A DNA stretch of 64,000 nucleotides, from positions 1 through 64,000 of the forward strand of contig DHWB01000013.1 of NCBI GenBank assembly GCA_002412965.1, given 5' to 3'. Of this stretch, positions 19,068-28,191 are shown one piece after another. Each line of letters begins with the position of its first letter. Position 1 is the stretch's first letter. The stretch is from Desulfomicrobium sp. UBA5193. Its GTDB lineage: Bacteria > Desulfobacterota > Desulfovibrionia > Desulfovibrionales > Desulfomicrobiaceae. Under the pieces are notes generated by a model, which was not told the DNA's origin, ran no database searches, and saw only the letters and a list, made by a program, of their open reading frames with translations. A program made the translations under genes and the position numbers.

Positions 19068-20261
19068 TCAGGCCAGAGCCTTGGTCACGGCCCGTGCGAA
19101 TCCCGGAGCCGCGCCCCGGATGGTGGCCTCGTCGACGCAGAAGGCCAGTCGGAAATAGCCGGGATAGCCGAAACCCGAACCCGGCACGGCCAGGATCTGC
19201 TCCTGCATCAGTTCATTCACAAAGGCCGCATCGTCTTTGCCCTTCGGGATGCGCGGGAAAAAATAAAACGCGCCCTGGGGCAGGGAAAATTCCAGGCCCG
19301 CCTCGCGCAGCACTTCCGCCATGGCGTCCCTGCGCCGTGCGTAGATGGAAGCGTCCACTTCGTGGCCCAAGGCCTTGGCCAGGAGCTTCTGCCCCACGGC
19401 CGGAGCATTGACGAAACCGAGAATGCGGTTGGTCAGCACCACGCCCGCCACCAGGCGCTCACCCTCGGGCATGGCCGGATTCACGGCCACGTATCCGACA
19501 CGCTCTCCCGCCAGGGCCAGATTCTTGGAAAAGGAACTGATCACAACGCTGTGCTCGTAGACAGGAAAAATCGCCGGTACCTGCGCGTTGTCATAGGCCA
19601 GAAAGCGATAGGGCTCGTCGGAAATGAGGAGAATGGGCCGCCCGGTCCGGGCCGAGGCCTGGCGCAGGATCTCCGCCAATTGAGCCAACTCGTCCAGGGT
19701 GTAGATGCGGCCGGTGGGGTTGTTGGGCGAATTGATGAGCACGCACCGGGTGCGATCGGTAATGGCTGCGGCGATGGCCTGCAGATCGAGCTCGAAGGTC
19801 AGCGGCTTGGAAGGAACCGCTTTAAGCATTCCGCGATGATTCTCGGCATAAAACCCATATTCCACGAAATAGGGCGCGGGGCAAAGGACCTCGTCGCCGG
19901 GCTCGAGCACGGCGCGGAAAAGCGCATTGATCCCGCCGGCGGCACCGCAGGTGATGACCACGTCTTCGGGCGCAACGGCCACGCCCTGCTCGGCGGCAAT
20001 CACTTCTGCCAGACGCTGCCGCACCTGTGGATAGCCCGCGTTGGGCATGTAGCCAAAGGCAAAGGGCTTGCAGGCATCCTCGGCCAGCTCGCGCAGCCCC
20101 TCGGCCACGACCGCAGGCGGAGCCAGATCGGGATTGCCCAGACTGAAATCATAAACATTCTCGGCACCGTATTTTTTCTTCAGCTCGATACCCGTCTCGA
20201 ACATGCGCCGTATCCACGAAGACTTGGCCAGATAGCCGTCCACTTGCGAACAAAGAATCAT
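19068..20261 (-). CDS. Pyridoxal-phosphate aminotransferase, class I/II (AspC/AlaT type)
   Basis: 397 aa fold-type I aminotransferase. Cofactor and substrate residues seen: NSPNNPTGR, ISDEPYRFL (Asp and Tyr contacting PLP) and the Schiff-base Lys in SSFSKNLALAGERVGY. The terminal RLAFCVD carries the Arg that binds the substrate carboxylate. Start at 20261 because AGGAG lies five bases upstream; earlier in-frame starts overlap the regulator gene. Substrate unknown (aspartate, alanine or aromatic). It follows the sigma-54 regulator gene by 25 bases and is probably co-transcribed. Confidence 0.94.
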   Translation of the reverse strand: MILCSQVDGYLAKSSWIRRMFETGIELKKKYGAENVYDFSLGNPDLAPPAVVAEGLRELAEDACKPFAFGYMPNAGYPQVRQRLAEVIAAEQGVAVAPEDVVITCGAAGGINALFRAVLEPGDEVLCPAPYFVEYGFYAENHRGMLKAVPSKPLTFELDLQAIAAAITDRTRCVLINSPNNPTGRIYTLDELAQLAEILRQASARTGRPILLISDEPYRFLAYDNAQVPAIFPVYEHSVVISSFSKNLALAGERVGYVAVNPAMPEGERLVAGVVLTNRILGFVNAPAVGQKLLAKALGHEVDASIYARRRDAMAEVLREAGLEFSLPQGAFYFFPRIPKGKDDAAFVNELMQEQILAVPGSGFGYPGYFRLAFCVDEATIRGAAPGFARAVTKALA

Positions 20262-20286
20262 ATTTTCTCCTGTTAGGCCTGCCCCG

Positions 20287-21693
20287 TCAGGGGATATCCA
20301 GTCCGATCTTTCTGTATTCACCCAGTTTATTGCGCAGCGTGCGCACGGAAATCCCGAGGAGCTCCGAAGCCTTGGTTCTGTTGCCGGCGGTCTTGTCCAG
20401 GCTCTTGATGATCAGGTGCATCTCCATTTCCTGGATGGTCGGGATGCGGCCGTCCGCATCGGGGGCCATGGCCGATGCCTGGGGCAGGCGCTGCACGCCA
20501 GGATTCGCAACGGGATCCGCGTCAGGATCCTCGGGCAGGTCCGGAGACCATTCCTGGCCGTCCATCAGAAAATGAACCAACCGGATGGGTCCGGCTCCGG
20601 CCAGAAGCACGGCCCGTTCCATCAGATTCTGCAGCTCGCGCACATTGCCCGGCCAGTCGTGCGCCATGAGCCAGTCCCTAGCTTCGTCCGAAAATTGCAA
20701 AACACCAAGGCCGTATTCCTTAGCATGGCGGCGGATGAAAAAATCCGCCAGCAGCAGCACATCCTCACCGCGCTGGGCCAGGGGGGGCAGCCGCAGGGGA
20801 ATGACATTCAGACGATAGAACAAATCCTGCCTGAACTCCCCCTTCTCCACGCTCTGTTCCAGATTGCGGTTGGTGGTGGCCAGAACGCGCACATCGACCT
20901 TCACGGTCTCAACACCGCCGACTCGGTCGATCTCGCCTTCCTGCAAGGCGCGCAGCAGCTTGGCTTGCAGGGCCAGGGCCATCTCCGAAATTTCGTCCAG
21001 GAGCAGGGTCCCGCCGCTGGCCAACTCGAACTTGCCCAGCTTGCGTGAAATGGCCCCTGTGAATGAGCCCTTCTCATGCCCGAACAGTTCGCTTTCGAGC
21101 AGGTGCTCGGGCAGAGCCGCACAGTTTACGGCAACGAAAGGGCCATTTTCCCGCCCCGAGTGGGCATGAATGACGCGGGCGAACATTTCCTTGCCCGTGC
21201 CCGACTCACCGGAAATGAGCACCGTAGCCTTGGACGGGGCCACCTGGCGGGCCAGGGCCAGCACCCTGGCCACGGAAGGATGCCGCCCGATGATGGACAC
21301 GTCTTGCGGACGGGCCTGCTGGGGCACGGGACGCATGGGCGCGTCCACGGGCAGAACGGCCTCGATCTTTTCCCAGGTCAGGGGGCAGAGCCAGTAATCC
21401 TGAGCACCCATTTCCATATAATAGCGCGCTTCCTCGGCGCTGCCTTTTTCCGTGAAGACGATGACCGGCGCCGTATATCCGGCAAGCTGCATGGCGTCGA
21501 AAAGCTCCTGGGCCCGATACCCCGGTAATGCGGGCAACGTGAACACGAGATCCGCCTTGCGCGCCTCAAGCACTTTCAAGGCCGAGGCCCGATCGTCAAC
21601 GACCATGGCCTGACACTCATGCGACTTGAATTCGGCATGCAGGGGGGAAACGAGTTCGGATCGTGAAATGAAGAGGATACGCTTTGCCGCCAT
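20287..21693 (-). CDS. Sigma-54-dependent Fis-family regulator with degenerate receiver domain
   Basis: 468 aa. Residues 1-120 fold like a receiver, but where the phosphoacceptor Asp is expected the sequence is DLVFTLPALPG (Thr52/Leu53), so it is probably not phosphorylated. The AAA+ domain is complete: GESGTGKE, GSFTGA, LLLDEISEM. A C-terminal Fis helix-turn-helix follows (NRTKASELLGISVRTLRNKL). Such regulators with non-phosphorylatable receivers include flagellar FlrC/FlbD-like and other atypical activators; the target here is unknown. The start is weak: the ATG at 21693 gives MAAKRILFISRS but has no clear ribosome binding site. Confidence 0.93.
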   Translation of the reverse strand: MAAKRILFISRSELVSPLHAEFKSHECQAMVVDDRASALKVLEARKADLVFTLPALPGYRAQELFDAMQLAGYTAPVIVFTEKGSAEEARYYMEMGAQDYWLCPLTWEKIEAVLPVDAPMRPVPQQARPQDVSIIGRHPSVARVLALARQVAPSKATVLISGESGTGKEMFARVIHAHSGRENGPFVAVNCAALPEHLLESELFGHEKGSFTGAISRKLGKFELASGGTLLLDEISEMALALQAKLLRALQEGEIDRVGGVETVKVDVRVLATTNRNLEQSVEKGEFRQDLFYRLNVIPLRLPPLAQRGEDVLLLADFFIRRHAKEYGLGVLQFSDEARDWLMAHDWPGNVRELQNLMERAVLLAGAGPIRLVHFLMDGQEWSPDLPEDPDADPVANPGVQRLPQASAMAPDADGRIPTIQEMEMHLIIKSLDKTAGNRTKASELLGISVRTLRNKLGEYRKIGLDIP

Positions 21694-21835
21694 ATCCGCA
21701 TACGCTATCTTTTCCCCAGCTTCTTTGCAATACGGCGCGTTCCTGGACGCTTGCCCGTCATGTGCCCATCTGCTAGGGCTGGGTCGAATTTCAAACCAAG
21801 AGCCACAGCAAACCTTAAAAGAGCCCGACCCGCCC

Positions 21836-22594
21836 ATGTCCATGAACCCCAAGGAACTGCACGCCCTGCTGCAAGACGTCGCCGCCGGAAACATCTCCTC
21901 CGAGGCGGCCCATGCCATTCTGCTTAGTCGGGAACAGGGAGAACTCAAGCTGGACCCCTTGCGTCTTTCACGCACGAATGTGGGGGAGGTGGTCTACGGC
22001 CAGGGCAAGACCCTGGAGCAAATCCGCGCATCCCTGGCGGAACTGGGCGAGCACCATCCGGTCCTGGCCACCAGGATCTCGCCGCAGCACGGACAGGAAC
22101 TACTGCGTCTTTTTCCGCACGGATGCCTGTGGGAGGAAGCAAGCCTCTTTTGCCTGGGGGCGGAGCTTCTGGCTGATGACCCCAAAGCCCCGCACTCAGA
22201 CGTGGTCATCGTCACGGCCGGCTCCTCCGACCTGCCCGTGGCCCGCGAGGCCCTGGGCACGGCCAGATTTCTGTCTTTGAGCGCGCACCTGGTGTCGGAT
22301 GTTGGCGTGGCCGGGCTGCACCGCCTGCAGCCTCACCTTGAGACCTTGCGCCAGGCCAGGGTCATCATCGCCGTGGCCGGAATGGAGGGCGCGCTGCCGA
22401 GCGTCGTGGGCGGACTCGTCAAGGCGCCGATCATTGCGGTCCCGACCTCGACAGGCTATGGGGCCAACTTCGCAGGCCTGGCCCCGCTCCTGGCCATGCT
22501 CAACTCCTGCGCTCCGGGCGTGGGCGTGGTCAACATCGACAACGGCTTCGGCGCGGCAGTGCTGGCCAAAAAAATTCTGGCCCGTAACGAATAA
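21836..22594 (+). CDS. larB: Nickel pincer cofactor biosynthesis protein LarB
   Basis: 252 aa from the ATG at 21836 (a second ATG lies two codons on). LarB carboxylates and hydrolyses nicotinic acid adenine dinucleotide, the first step of the pincer cofactor of lactate racemase. It has the PurE-like C-terminal half: VIVTAGSSDLPVAREA, VIIAVAGMEGALPSVVGGL and VPTSTGYGANF. No larA, larC or larE is in the window. It is divergent from the sigma-54 regulator and ends five bases before a glycosyltransferase gene. Confidence 0.93.
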   Translation: MSMNPKELHALLQDVAAGNISSEAAHAILLSREQGELKLDPLRLSRTNVGEVVYGQGKTLEQIRASLAELGEHHPVLATRISPQHGQELLRLFPHGCLWEEASLFCLGAELLADDPKAPHSDVVIVTAGSSDLPVAREALGTARFLSLSAHLVSDVGVAGLHRLQPHLETLRQARVIIAVAGMEGALPSVVGGLVKAPIIAVPTSTGYGANFAGLAPLLAMLNSCAPGVGVVNIDNGFGAAVLAKKILARNE

Positions 22595-22599
22595 ACAAG

Positions 22600-23712
22600 A
22601 TGAATAAACCGGTTCTTTTCAGAGTCACGAACAATTTGAAGATCGGCGGCATACAGCGGCGGCTGCGCGCACTGCTGCCGCTGCTCATGGACGATTACGA
22701 CGTGCACATCGTGACCTACAAGGACAAAGGCGTGTTCTTTGACGAACTGGCCGAGCTTGGCGTCAAGACCCATTTCCTGCCCCGCAAGGGGCACTGGAAT
22801 CCGGTGGCCATCTGGAAACTGGCCCGGCTGTTCCGAAAGCATGGGGCCGACATGGTTCATACCCATTCCTTCGGCGGCAACATCTTCGGCATCTTGGCAG
22901 CGGCCCTTGCGCGCGTTCCCGTGCGCATCGGGCAGGTGCATCTGTGCGAACTGCACTGGAACGGGACAAGCGCCCTGCGCCGCAAGAAGCAGATGCTGGA
23001 AGAGCGGATGGTACACCGCCTCTTTTCGCACAAAGTGCTGTTTGTCTCCCGCGAATCCCGCGATCATTTCCAGAAACATACCGGACTCCCGGACGTAATG
23101 CTGACCGTCCTGCATAACGGGCTGGCCTTGCCGGGCGCCGTTGCGCCAGCCCCACGGACAGAGCTTGGCGTGCCCGAAAACAGGAAGCTGATCGGCTTTG
23201 TCGGCCGCATCTCCCGCGGCAAAGGCATTGAAAGATTCCTGGACATCGCGCGACAGGCGTGCGGCCAGGCGCAAGGCAGATTTCATTTTGTCGTCATCGG
23301 AGATGGCGACGGAGTGCCCCGGCACAAAAAATGGGTCAACGAGCACGGGCTGGAACGGGACGTGACCTTTCTGGGCGAGCGGCACGACATCCACCGCTGC
23401 TACGCGGCCCTGGACTGCCTCGTCTTCTGTTCGGATCCCGGCATCGAAGGCATGCCCGGGGTGATCCTGGAGGCTTGCGCCCACGGACTGCCGATCCTGG
23501 CCCTGAGGACTGCGCCGCTCGAAGAAATCCGTGATTATTACACGCGCATTGCCTACCTTGACGAGTCTGCCCCGGCGGCGAGACAGTTGGAAATGACGCT
23601 TGCCCTGCCCCCTGCCGACCAAGCCGCATTGCGCGGAGAATTTTCCATTGAGGCCATGAAAGCCCGGACCATCTCCCTCTATGAAGAATTGACCCGGCAG
23701 GCCCAACCATGA
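22600..23712 (+). CDS. Glycosyltransferase, GT4 family
   Basis: 370 aa, GT-B fold, cytoplasmic face. The N-terminal domain begins FRVTNNLKIGGIQRR (Gly-rich donor loop). The C-terminal domain has GFVGRISRGKGIERFLDIA and the E-x7-E type motif SDPGIEGMPGVILEACAHG. First sugar gene after larB, and overlaps the next gene by ATGA. With the deacetylase, second GT4, kinase and MsbA it forms what looks like a lipid A/core oligosaccharide operon. Donor and acceptor cannot be read from sequence. Confidence 0.9.
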   Translation: MNKPVLFRVTNNLKIGGIQRRLRALLPLLMDDYDVHIVTYKDKGVFFDELAELGVKTHFLPRKGHWNPVAIWKLARLFRKHGADMVHTHSFGGNIFGILAAALARVPVRIGQVHLCELHWNGTSALRRKKQMLEERMVHRLFSHKVLFVSRESRDHFQKHTGLPDVMLTVLHNGLALPGAVAPAPRTELGVPENRKLIGFVGRISRGKGIERFLDIARQACGQAQGRFHFVVIGDGDGVPRHKKWVNEHGLERDVTFLGERHDIHRCYAALDCLVFCSDPGIEGMPGVILEACAHGLPILALRTAPLEEIRDYYTRIAYLDESAPAARQLEMTLALPPADQAALRGEFSIEAMKARTISLYEELTRQAQP

Positions 23713-24710
23713 GCGTCCTGTCTCTGGCCCAAGCCATCCTTGGCACGAGCATTCCCGTCCTGTGCTATCATCAGGTGCGGCCGGACAGCGGCATGACCCC
23801 GGAGAAATTCGGCAGCCATCTTGATCTCATCGCAAAACTCGGTTTCCAGACCATCAGCCTGACCCGCCTGCATCGCATCATCCTCGGCCAGGAGCGCCCC
23901 GACGGATCACCCGTGGTCATCACATTCGACGACTGCACCCTTGATAACTGGGTGTATGCCGTACCGGAACTTTTGCGCCGGGGCATGCATGGCGTTTTCT
24001 TCGCCATCACCGATTTCCTGCAGCCAGGCCAACCCCGTCCCCGCGCGGACCAGACGAGGCAACCGGCCGCCGTACCCGTTTTTGGCGACATCATGCAGCA
24101 GGCGCTGCGTGGAAACTGTGACGGATTCATGAACCAGAGCGAAGTCCGCGCCGTGGTGCATGACCTGGGCATGGAGGTCTTTTCGCACTCAGCCGCGCAT
24201 CAGGCCTGCTTCACGAGCACGGAACGGATCGGATTTCTCGGCGACAACAGACACTGGAGCCATGCGGCCCTCTGCGGCCGGGACTCGGCTGCAGGCACGC
24301 CCGTTCATCCCGTGGGCAGCGCCTATGCGCATGCAGGCTTCGGACTGGACTGGAACGGACAGCCGTTGACCCTGCAAACACGGGGAGAACGTCCGGCATT
24401 TTGCCTAGAAGATTTCTCCAGCAGCAAACTGCGCCTGGAAAGCGTGCTGCATCAGCCCTGCCCGTTTTTGTGCCTGCCCTGGGGAGAATCCGACGAGGTC
24501 ACGCTTGCGGCCGCAAAGCAGGCCGGTTTTCAGGGCGTGCTGAACCTGAAGGCGGGACATGTGGGGCCTGGAGTCGATCCAATGCGGATCGGCAGGCTGG
24601 CGGTCAAAGACCGCAAAACCCTGGCCTGGCTCGGCTTCAAGACTGCGATCCTGGCTCAGAAGGCACTGACGCCTCTGGCTTGCGGATTTCGTTCCGGAGG
24701 GCGGGCATGA
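23709..24710 (+). CDS. Polysaccharide deacetylase family protein (CE4/NodB)
   Basis: 333 aa. The NodB-type motifs are VLCYHQV near residue 18 and VITFDDCTLDN (motif 1, with the first Asp as base and the second as metal ligand). A later FSHSAAHQ (about residue 157) gives the His pair of motif 2. It would remove acetyl groups from N-acetylated sugars. No signal peptide is clear. Starts and ends with 4-base ATGA overlaps with the two flanking GT4 genes. The fold is clear; the substrate is unknown. Confidence 0.82.
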   Translation: MSVLSLAQAILGTSIPVLCYHQVRPDSGMTPEKFGSHLDLIAKLGFQTISLTRLHRIILGQERPDGSPVVITFDDCTLDNWVYAVPELLRRGMHGVFFAITDFLQPGQPRPRADQTRQPAAVPVFGDIMQQALRGNCDGFMNQSEVRAVVHDLGMEVFSHSAAHQACFTSTERIGFLGDNRHWSHAALCGRDSAAGTPVHPVGSAYAHAGFGLDWNGQPLTLQTRGERPAFCLEDFSSSKLRLESVLHQPCPFLCLPWGESDEVTLAAAKQAGFQGVLNLKAGHVGPGVDPMRIGRLAVKDRKTLAWLGFKTAILAQKALTPLACGFRSGGRA

Positions 24711-25819
24711 ACATCTGCTTCGTCAATTCCACCAACAAGTGGGGCGGAGTCAAAAGCTGGACCCTCGATGTGGCGCGCGGCCTCGCAGATCGCGGACACG
24801 ACATCCTCATCGTTGGCAGGCCAGGACCATTCATCGACAAAGCCAGGGAAACGGGGCTCGACGCCCTGGGCCTGTCGTTCGGCCCGGATTTCAATCCACT
24901 GCGAATTTTTGGATTTCTGAAACTTTTCAAGACCCTCAGGATCGACCTCGTCGTCGTCAATGTGGGCAAGGACATGCGCTGCGCAGGCATTGCCGCCAAA
25001 ATGCTCGGCATCCCGGTGGTCCACCGGGTCGGTTTGGCCGGAGACATGCTGAACACGTACAAGGTGCGAATCCTGCACAAATGGATCCAGCCCCGCATCC
25101 TGGTTCCCTGTGAACAGATCAAGAAGGGACTTTTGCAGGAGTTGACTTACCTCGACCGCAGTGAAATCACGGTTATACTGACGGGCAAGGAGCCGGCCGG
25201 CACTGCTCCCACCACAATCAACGTCCCGCTGCGCTTCATCTCCACCAGCCAACTCAACGCGGACAAGGGGCACAAGGACATCCTGCTTGCCTTGCGCGAC
25301 CTGAAAGACCAGGGGCTGCACTTCGAATATCATGTGGTGGGCACGGGGCGGATCGAGGCGGAACTGAAGCGGCTCGCGACAGGCCTGGAACTCGACGACC
25401 GCGTCGTCTGGCACGGCTTCCAAAAAGACGTGCGCTCCTTCCTGCGGAGGGCCGACGTGTTCCTGCTCCCGTCCCGCAGGGAAGGGCTGCCGAACACACT
25501 GCTCGAGGCCATGGCCGAGGGTTTGGTCTGCCTGGCCCGAAATGTGGGTGGAGTTGAGGATTGCTGGCCGCAGGGGGAAGCACCGCTGCTCCTGGCCGAG
25601 CAAGCGACCAGGGACGACTTCGCACGGGCCATGTCCGGCATGCTGGCAATGCCGCAGGAAAACCTTCTGACTCTGAAAACAAATTTCTGGACCCATGCCG
25701 CATCGAATTCCCTCCACCGCATGACCGACCGGATGGAAGATTTTTTCCACGTTTCGGTCTTGGGTAACATTGCTTTCCGAAAGGACAACACCGATGTCAC
25801 ACAGGAGAATAATCTTTGA
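24707..25819 (+). CDS. Glycosyltransferase, GT4 family
   Basis: 370 aa from an ATG preceded by GGAGG. The N-terminus MNICFVNSTNKWGGVKSWTL is the usual GT4 Gly-rich loop. The second domain has ISTSQLNADKGHKDILLAL and LLPSRREGLPNTLLEAMAEG (the E-x7-E nucleotide-sugar contact). It overlaps the deacetylase stop by ATGA and the kinase-like gene by TTGA. Likely adds a core sugar; donor unknown. Confidence 0.92.
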   Translation: MNICFVNSTNKWGGVKSWTLDVARGLADRGHDILIVGRPGPFIDKARETGLDALGLSFGPDFNPLRIFGFLKLFKTLRIDLVVVNVGKDMRCAGIAAKMLGIPVVHRVGLAGDMLNTYKVRILHKWIQPRILVPCEQIKKGLLQELTYLDRSEITVILTGKEPAGTAPTTINVPLRFISTSQLNADKGHKDILLALRDLKDQGLHFEYHVVGTGRIEAELKRLATGLELDDRVVWHGFQKDVRSFLRRADVFLLPSRREGLPNTLLEAMAEGLVCLARNVGGVEDCWPQGEAPLLLAEQATRDDFARAMSGMLAMPQENLLTLKTNFWTHAASNSLHRMTDRMEDFFHVSVLGNIAFRKDNTDVTQENNL

Positions 25820-26424
25820 TCGAACTTGGGCCACAACTTGTCAGAGGCGGCTGGTGCGCTATTTTCGTTTTAGAGGGCCGTCCGGACCTCTGTGCCAAGG
25901 TTCTCATTCCCAAGCGCCGATTCAAGGGGGAAAAACCCCAGCCCGACCTTATCGTCAACCAGAAATACGGAATCCTCGATTTTCTTGAGTACGAGTGGAA
26001 GAACTACCAGAAAATCATGGCCGCCTGCCCTGAGTCCCTGCGCTCACACTTCGTGGGTATGCACGGAATCGAGTCGACCACCGACGGTCGCAAAGCACTG
26101 GTCATGGATATGGTTCTGGACGACCGAGGAGAAATCGCCCCCAATCTGGTGCGCAACACCCGGCCCCTGACTCCGCAATTCCAGGCCACGCTGGAACGCA
26201 TCCGGAGGGAAGTTTTCATCGCCCATAGCATCGATCATTTCGGCATCGTCCGCCGCAACGTCCTGGTGCGCGGACTTGGAGATCCAGTCATCATCGACTT
26301 CCAGACCGGTCGCGAACGCTACAGAGGACAGTTCTGGCTGCGGCATCCCTGGTTCGTGAAACGAAAAATCAACCGCTGCTTTCGCAGACTCTATATGGAG
26401 ATGGGCCTTACACCCAATTTTTGA
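25816..26424 (+). CDS. YrbL/Kdo-kinase-like protein with kinase fold
   Basis: 202 aa, TTG start that overlaps the GT4 stop, with AGGAG upstream. The C-terminal half has a kinase-like catalytic loop (HSIDHFGIVRRNVLV) and a metal-loop variant (VIIDFQTGRE, DF without the Gly). It resembles PhoP-network protein YrbL and lipopolysaccharide Kdo/heptose kinases in general layout, so it may phosphorylate a core sugar. The position directly before msbA supports an envelope role. The exact family is uncertain. Confidence 0.65.
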   Translation: MIELGPQLVRGGWCAIFVLEGRPDLCAKVLIPKRRFKGEKPQPDLIVNQKYGILDFLEYEWKNYQKIMAACPESLRSHFVGMHGIESTTDGRKALVMDMVLDDRGEIAPNLVRNTRPLTPQFQATLERIRREVFIAHSIDHFGIVRRNVLVRGLGDPVIIDFQTGRERYRGQFWLRHPWFVKRKINRCFRRLYMEMGLTPNF

Positions 26425-26426
26425 TC

Positions 26427-28178
26427 ATGATAGTAGCAAACAACCAGACCATCCATCTCCTGCGACGCTGCCTCGGCTACTTCATGCCCTATAAGCTGTA
26501 CATCGTGGCCTCCTTCGCAGCCCTCGGTGTCGTGGCGCTCAGCACCGCCGGCGCGGCGTATCTCGTGCAGCCTGCTCTGGACGAAATTTTCATCAAGAAG
26601 GACGAGGCTGCCCTGATGTTCATCCCCCTGCTGCTGGTTGGCATTTTCGTGGCCAAGGGCGTGGGGTTGTTCATCCAGAAATTCCTCATGTCCTATTGTG
26701 GCGTCAAGGTGCTGGAACAGTTGCGCTACGAACTTTTCGCCAAAATCATCTGCCTGCCTCTGGATTTCTTCGGAGAAACTCGGGTCGGCATGCTCATGTC
26801 CCGAATCATCAGCGACGTGAACCTTATCAGCTCGAGCCTGCCCGAACTCATACGCATGGTGCAGCATATCCTGACCATGATCGGCCTGACCGGCCTCATC
26901 ATCTACCGCGACCCAAAACTTGCGTTCTGGGCCTGCCTAGTTTTCCCTCTTGCCGTATATCCTGTCATCTATTTCGGAAAAAAACTGCGCAAGAACGGTC
27001 GAAAGATGCAAGCCAAAGTGGCTGACATTTCCTCCCATATACAGGAAAGCTTCAACGGACTCCGGGTAATCAAGGCCTTCGCAGCAGAGGAAATGGAAAA
27101 AGGCAAATTCAAGGATACCGTGGGCAAACTTGTGCGCATTGGAATCAAGGGAAAAGTCTACAACCTGCTCTCCTCCCCGATAATGGAGTTCATCGGGGCC
27201 GTTGGAGCGGGCCTCGTCATCTGGTACGGCGGCCGTGAAGTCATTGCGGGTAACCGTACTCCGGGAGAGTTCTTCTCCTTCATGACGGCCATGGTCATGC
27301 TCTACGATCCGTTCAAGTCCATCAGCCAGGCCAACAACACCCTACAGCAAGCCCTGGCTGGAGCGGAACGCGTCTTCGAGATTCTTGACGCCCCGGAACT
27401 GCAGGAAGAGGCTGGCGGCAGCATCGAGTACACTCCGCCCTTTGAGACGCTTTCCTTCGAGAACGTCACCTTCTCCTATCCAGGTACCAAAGAACCCGCC
27501 TTGCGCAACATTAACCTAGACATCAAAGCAGGCGAACGAGTAGCGCTCGTCGGGCAGAGTGGATCGGGCAAATCGACGCTGGCGAATCTCATTCCTCGTT
27601 TTCATGTCTATCAGGAAGGAGTGATCCGCTTGAATGGTCACCCCATTTCCGACTACTCACTCATCAGCCTCAGAACGAACATCGGCATTGTCTCGCAGGA
27701 TCCCTTCCTCTTCAATCTGTCGGTCCGGGACAACATCGCCTACGGCCAGAAAGAAGTGGACCAGTACACGGTGGAACAAGCCGCCAAAGCAGCATACGCT
27801 CATGACTTCATCCTCGAACTGCCACAGGGGTACGACACAATCGTAGGAGAAAAGGGGGTTAAACTCTCGGGCGGCCAGAAGCAGCGCCTGACCATCGCGC
27901 GCGCAATCATAAAAAACCCCTCGCTGCTTATACTGGACGAAGCGACATCGGCCCTGGACACGGAATCGGAACGAATCGTCCAGCACGCTCTGGACAATCT
28001 CATTCAGGGACGAACAAGCATCATCATAGCACACCGTCTCTCAACGATTATTAATGCGGACAGAATCGCAGTTATGAGCAAGGGCGAGATCCTCGACATC
28101 GCTCCTCACAGCACGTTGATGGAAACCTGCCCGACCTATCAGAAGCTTCATCAACTCCAATTCTCCAAACAGCACTAA
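26427..28178 (+). CDS. msbA: Lipid A export ABC transporter MsbA
   Basis: 583 aa half-transporter with six membrane helices (about residues 15-300) followed by an ATPase domain: Walker A GQSGSGKST, signature LSGGQKQRL, Walker B SLLILDEAT and the H-loop IIAHRLST. MsbA flips lipid A-core across the inner membrane. Start at the ATG 26427, two bases after the kinase-like gene stop; a TTG at 26421 is in frame. Last GC-rich gene before the AT-rich island. Confidence 0.9.
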   Translation: MIVANNQTIHLLRRCLGYFMPYKLYIVASFAALGVVALSTAGAAYLVQPALDEIFIKKDEAALMFIPLLLVGIFVAKGVGLFIQKFLMSYCGVKVLEQLRYELFAKIICLPLDFFGETRVGMLMSRIISDVNLISSSLPELIRMVQHILTMIGLTGLIIYRDPKLAFWACLVFPLAVYPVIYFGKKLRKNGRKMQAKVADISSHIQESFNGLRVIKAFAAEEMEKGKFKDTVGKLVRIGIKGKVYNLLSSPIMEFIGAVGAGLVIWYGGREVIAGNRTPGEFFSFMTAMVMLYDPFKSISQANNTLQQALAGAERVFEILDAPELQEEAGGSIEYTPPFETLSFENVTFSYPGTKEPALRNINLDIKAGERVALVGQSGSGKSTLANLIPRFHVYQEGVIRLNGHPISDYSLISLRTNIGIVSQDPFLFNLSVRDNIAYGQKEVDQYTVEQAAKAAYAHDFILELPQGYDTIVGEKGVKLSGGQKQRLTIARAIIKNPSLLILDEATSALDTESERIVQHALDNLIQGRTSIIIAHRLSTIINADRIAVMSKGEILDIAPHSTLMETCPTYQKLHQLQFSKQH

Positions 28179-28191
28179 GAATGAGGCTAAG

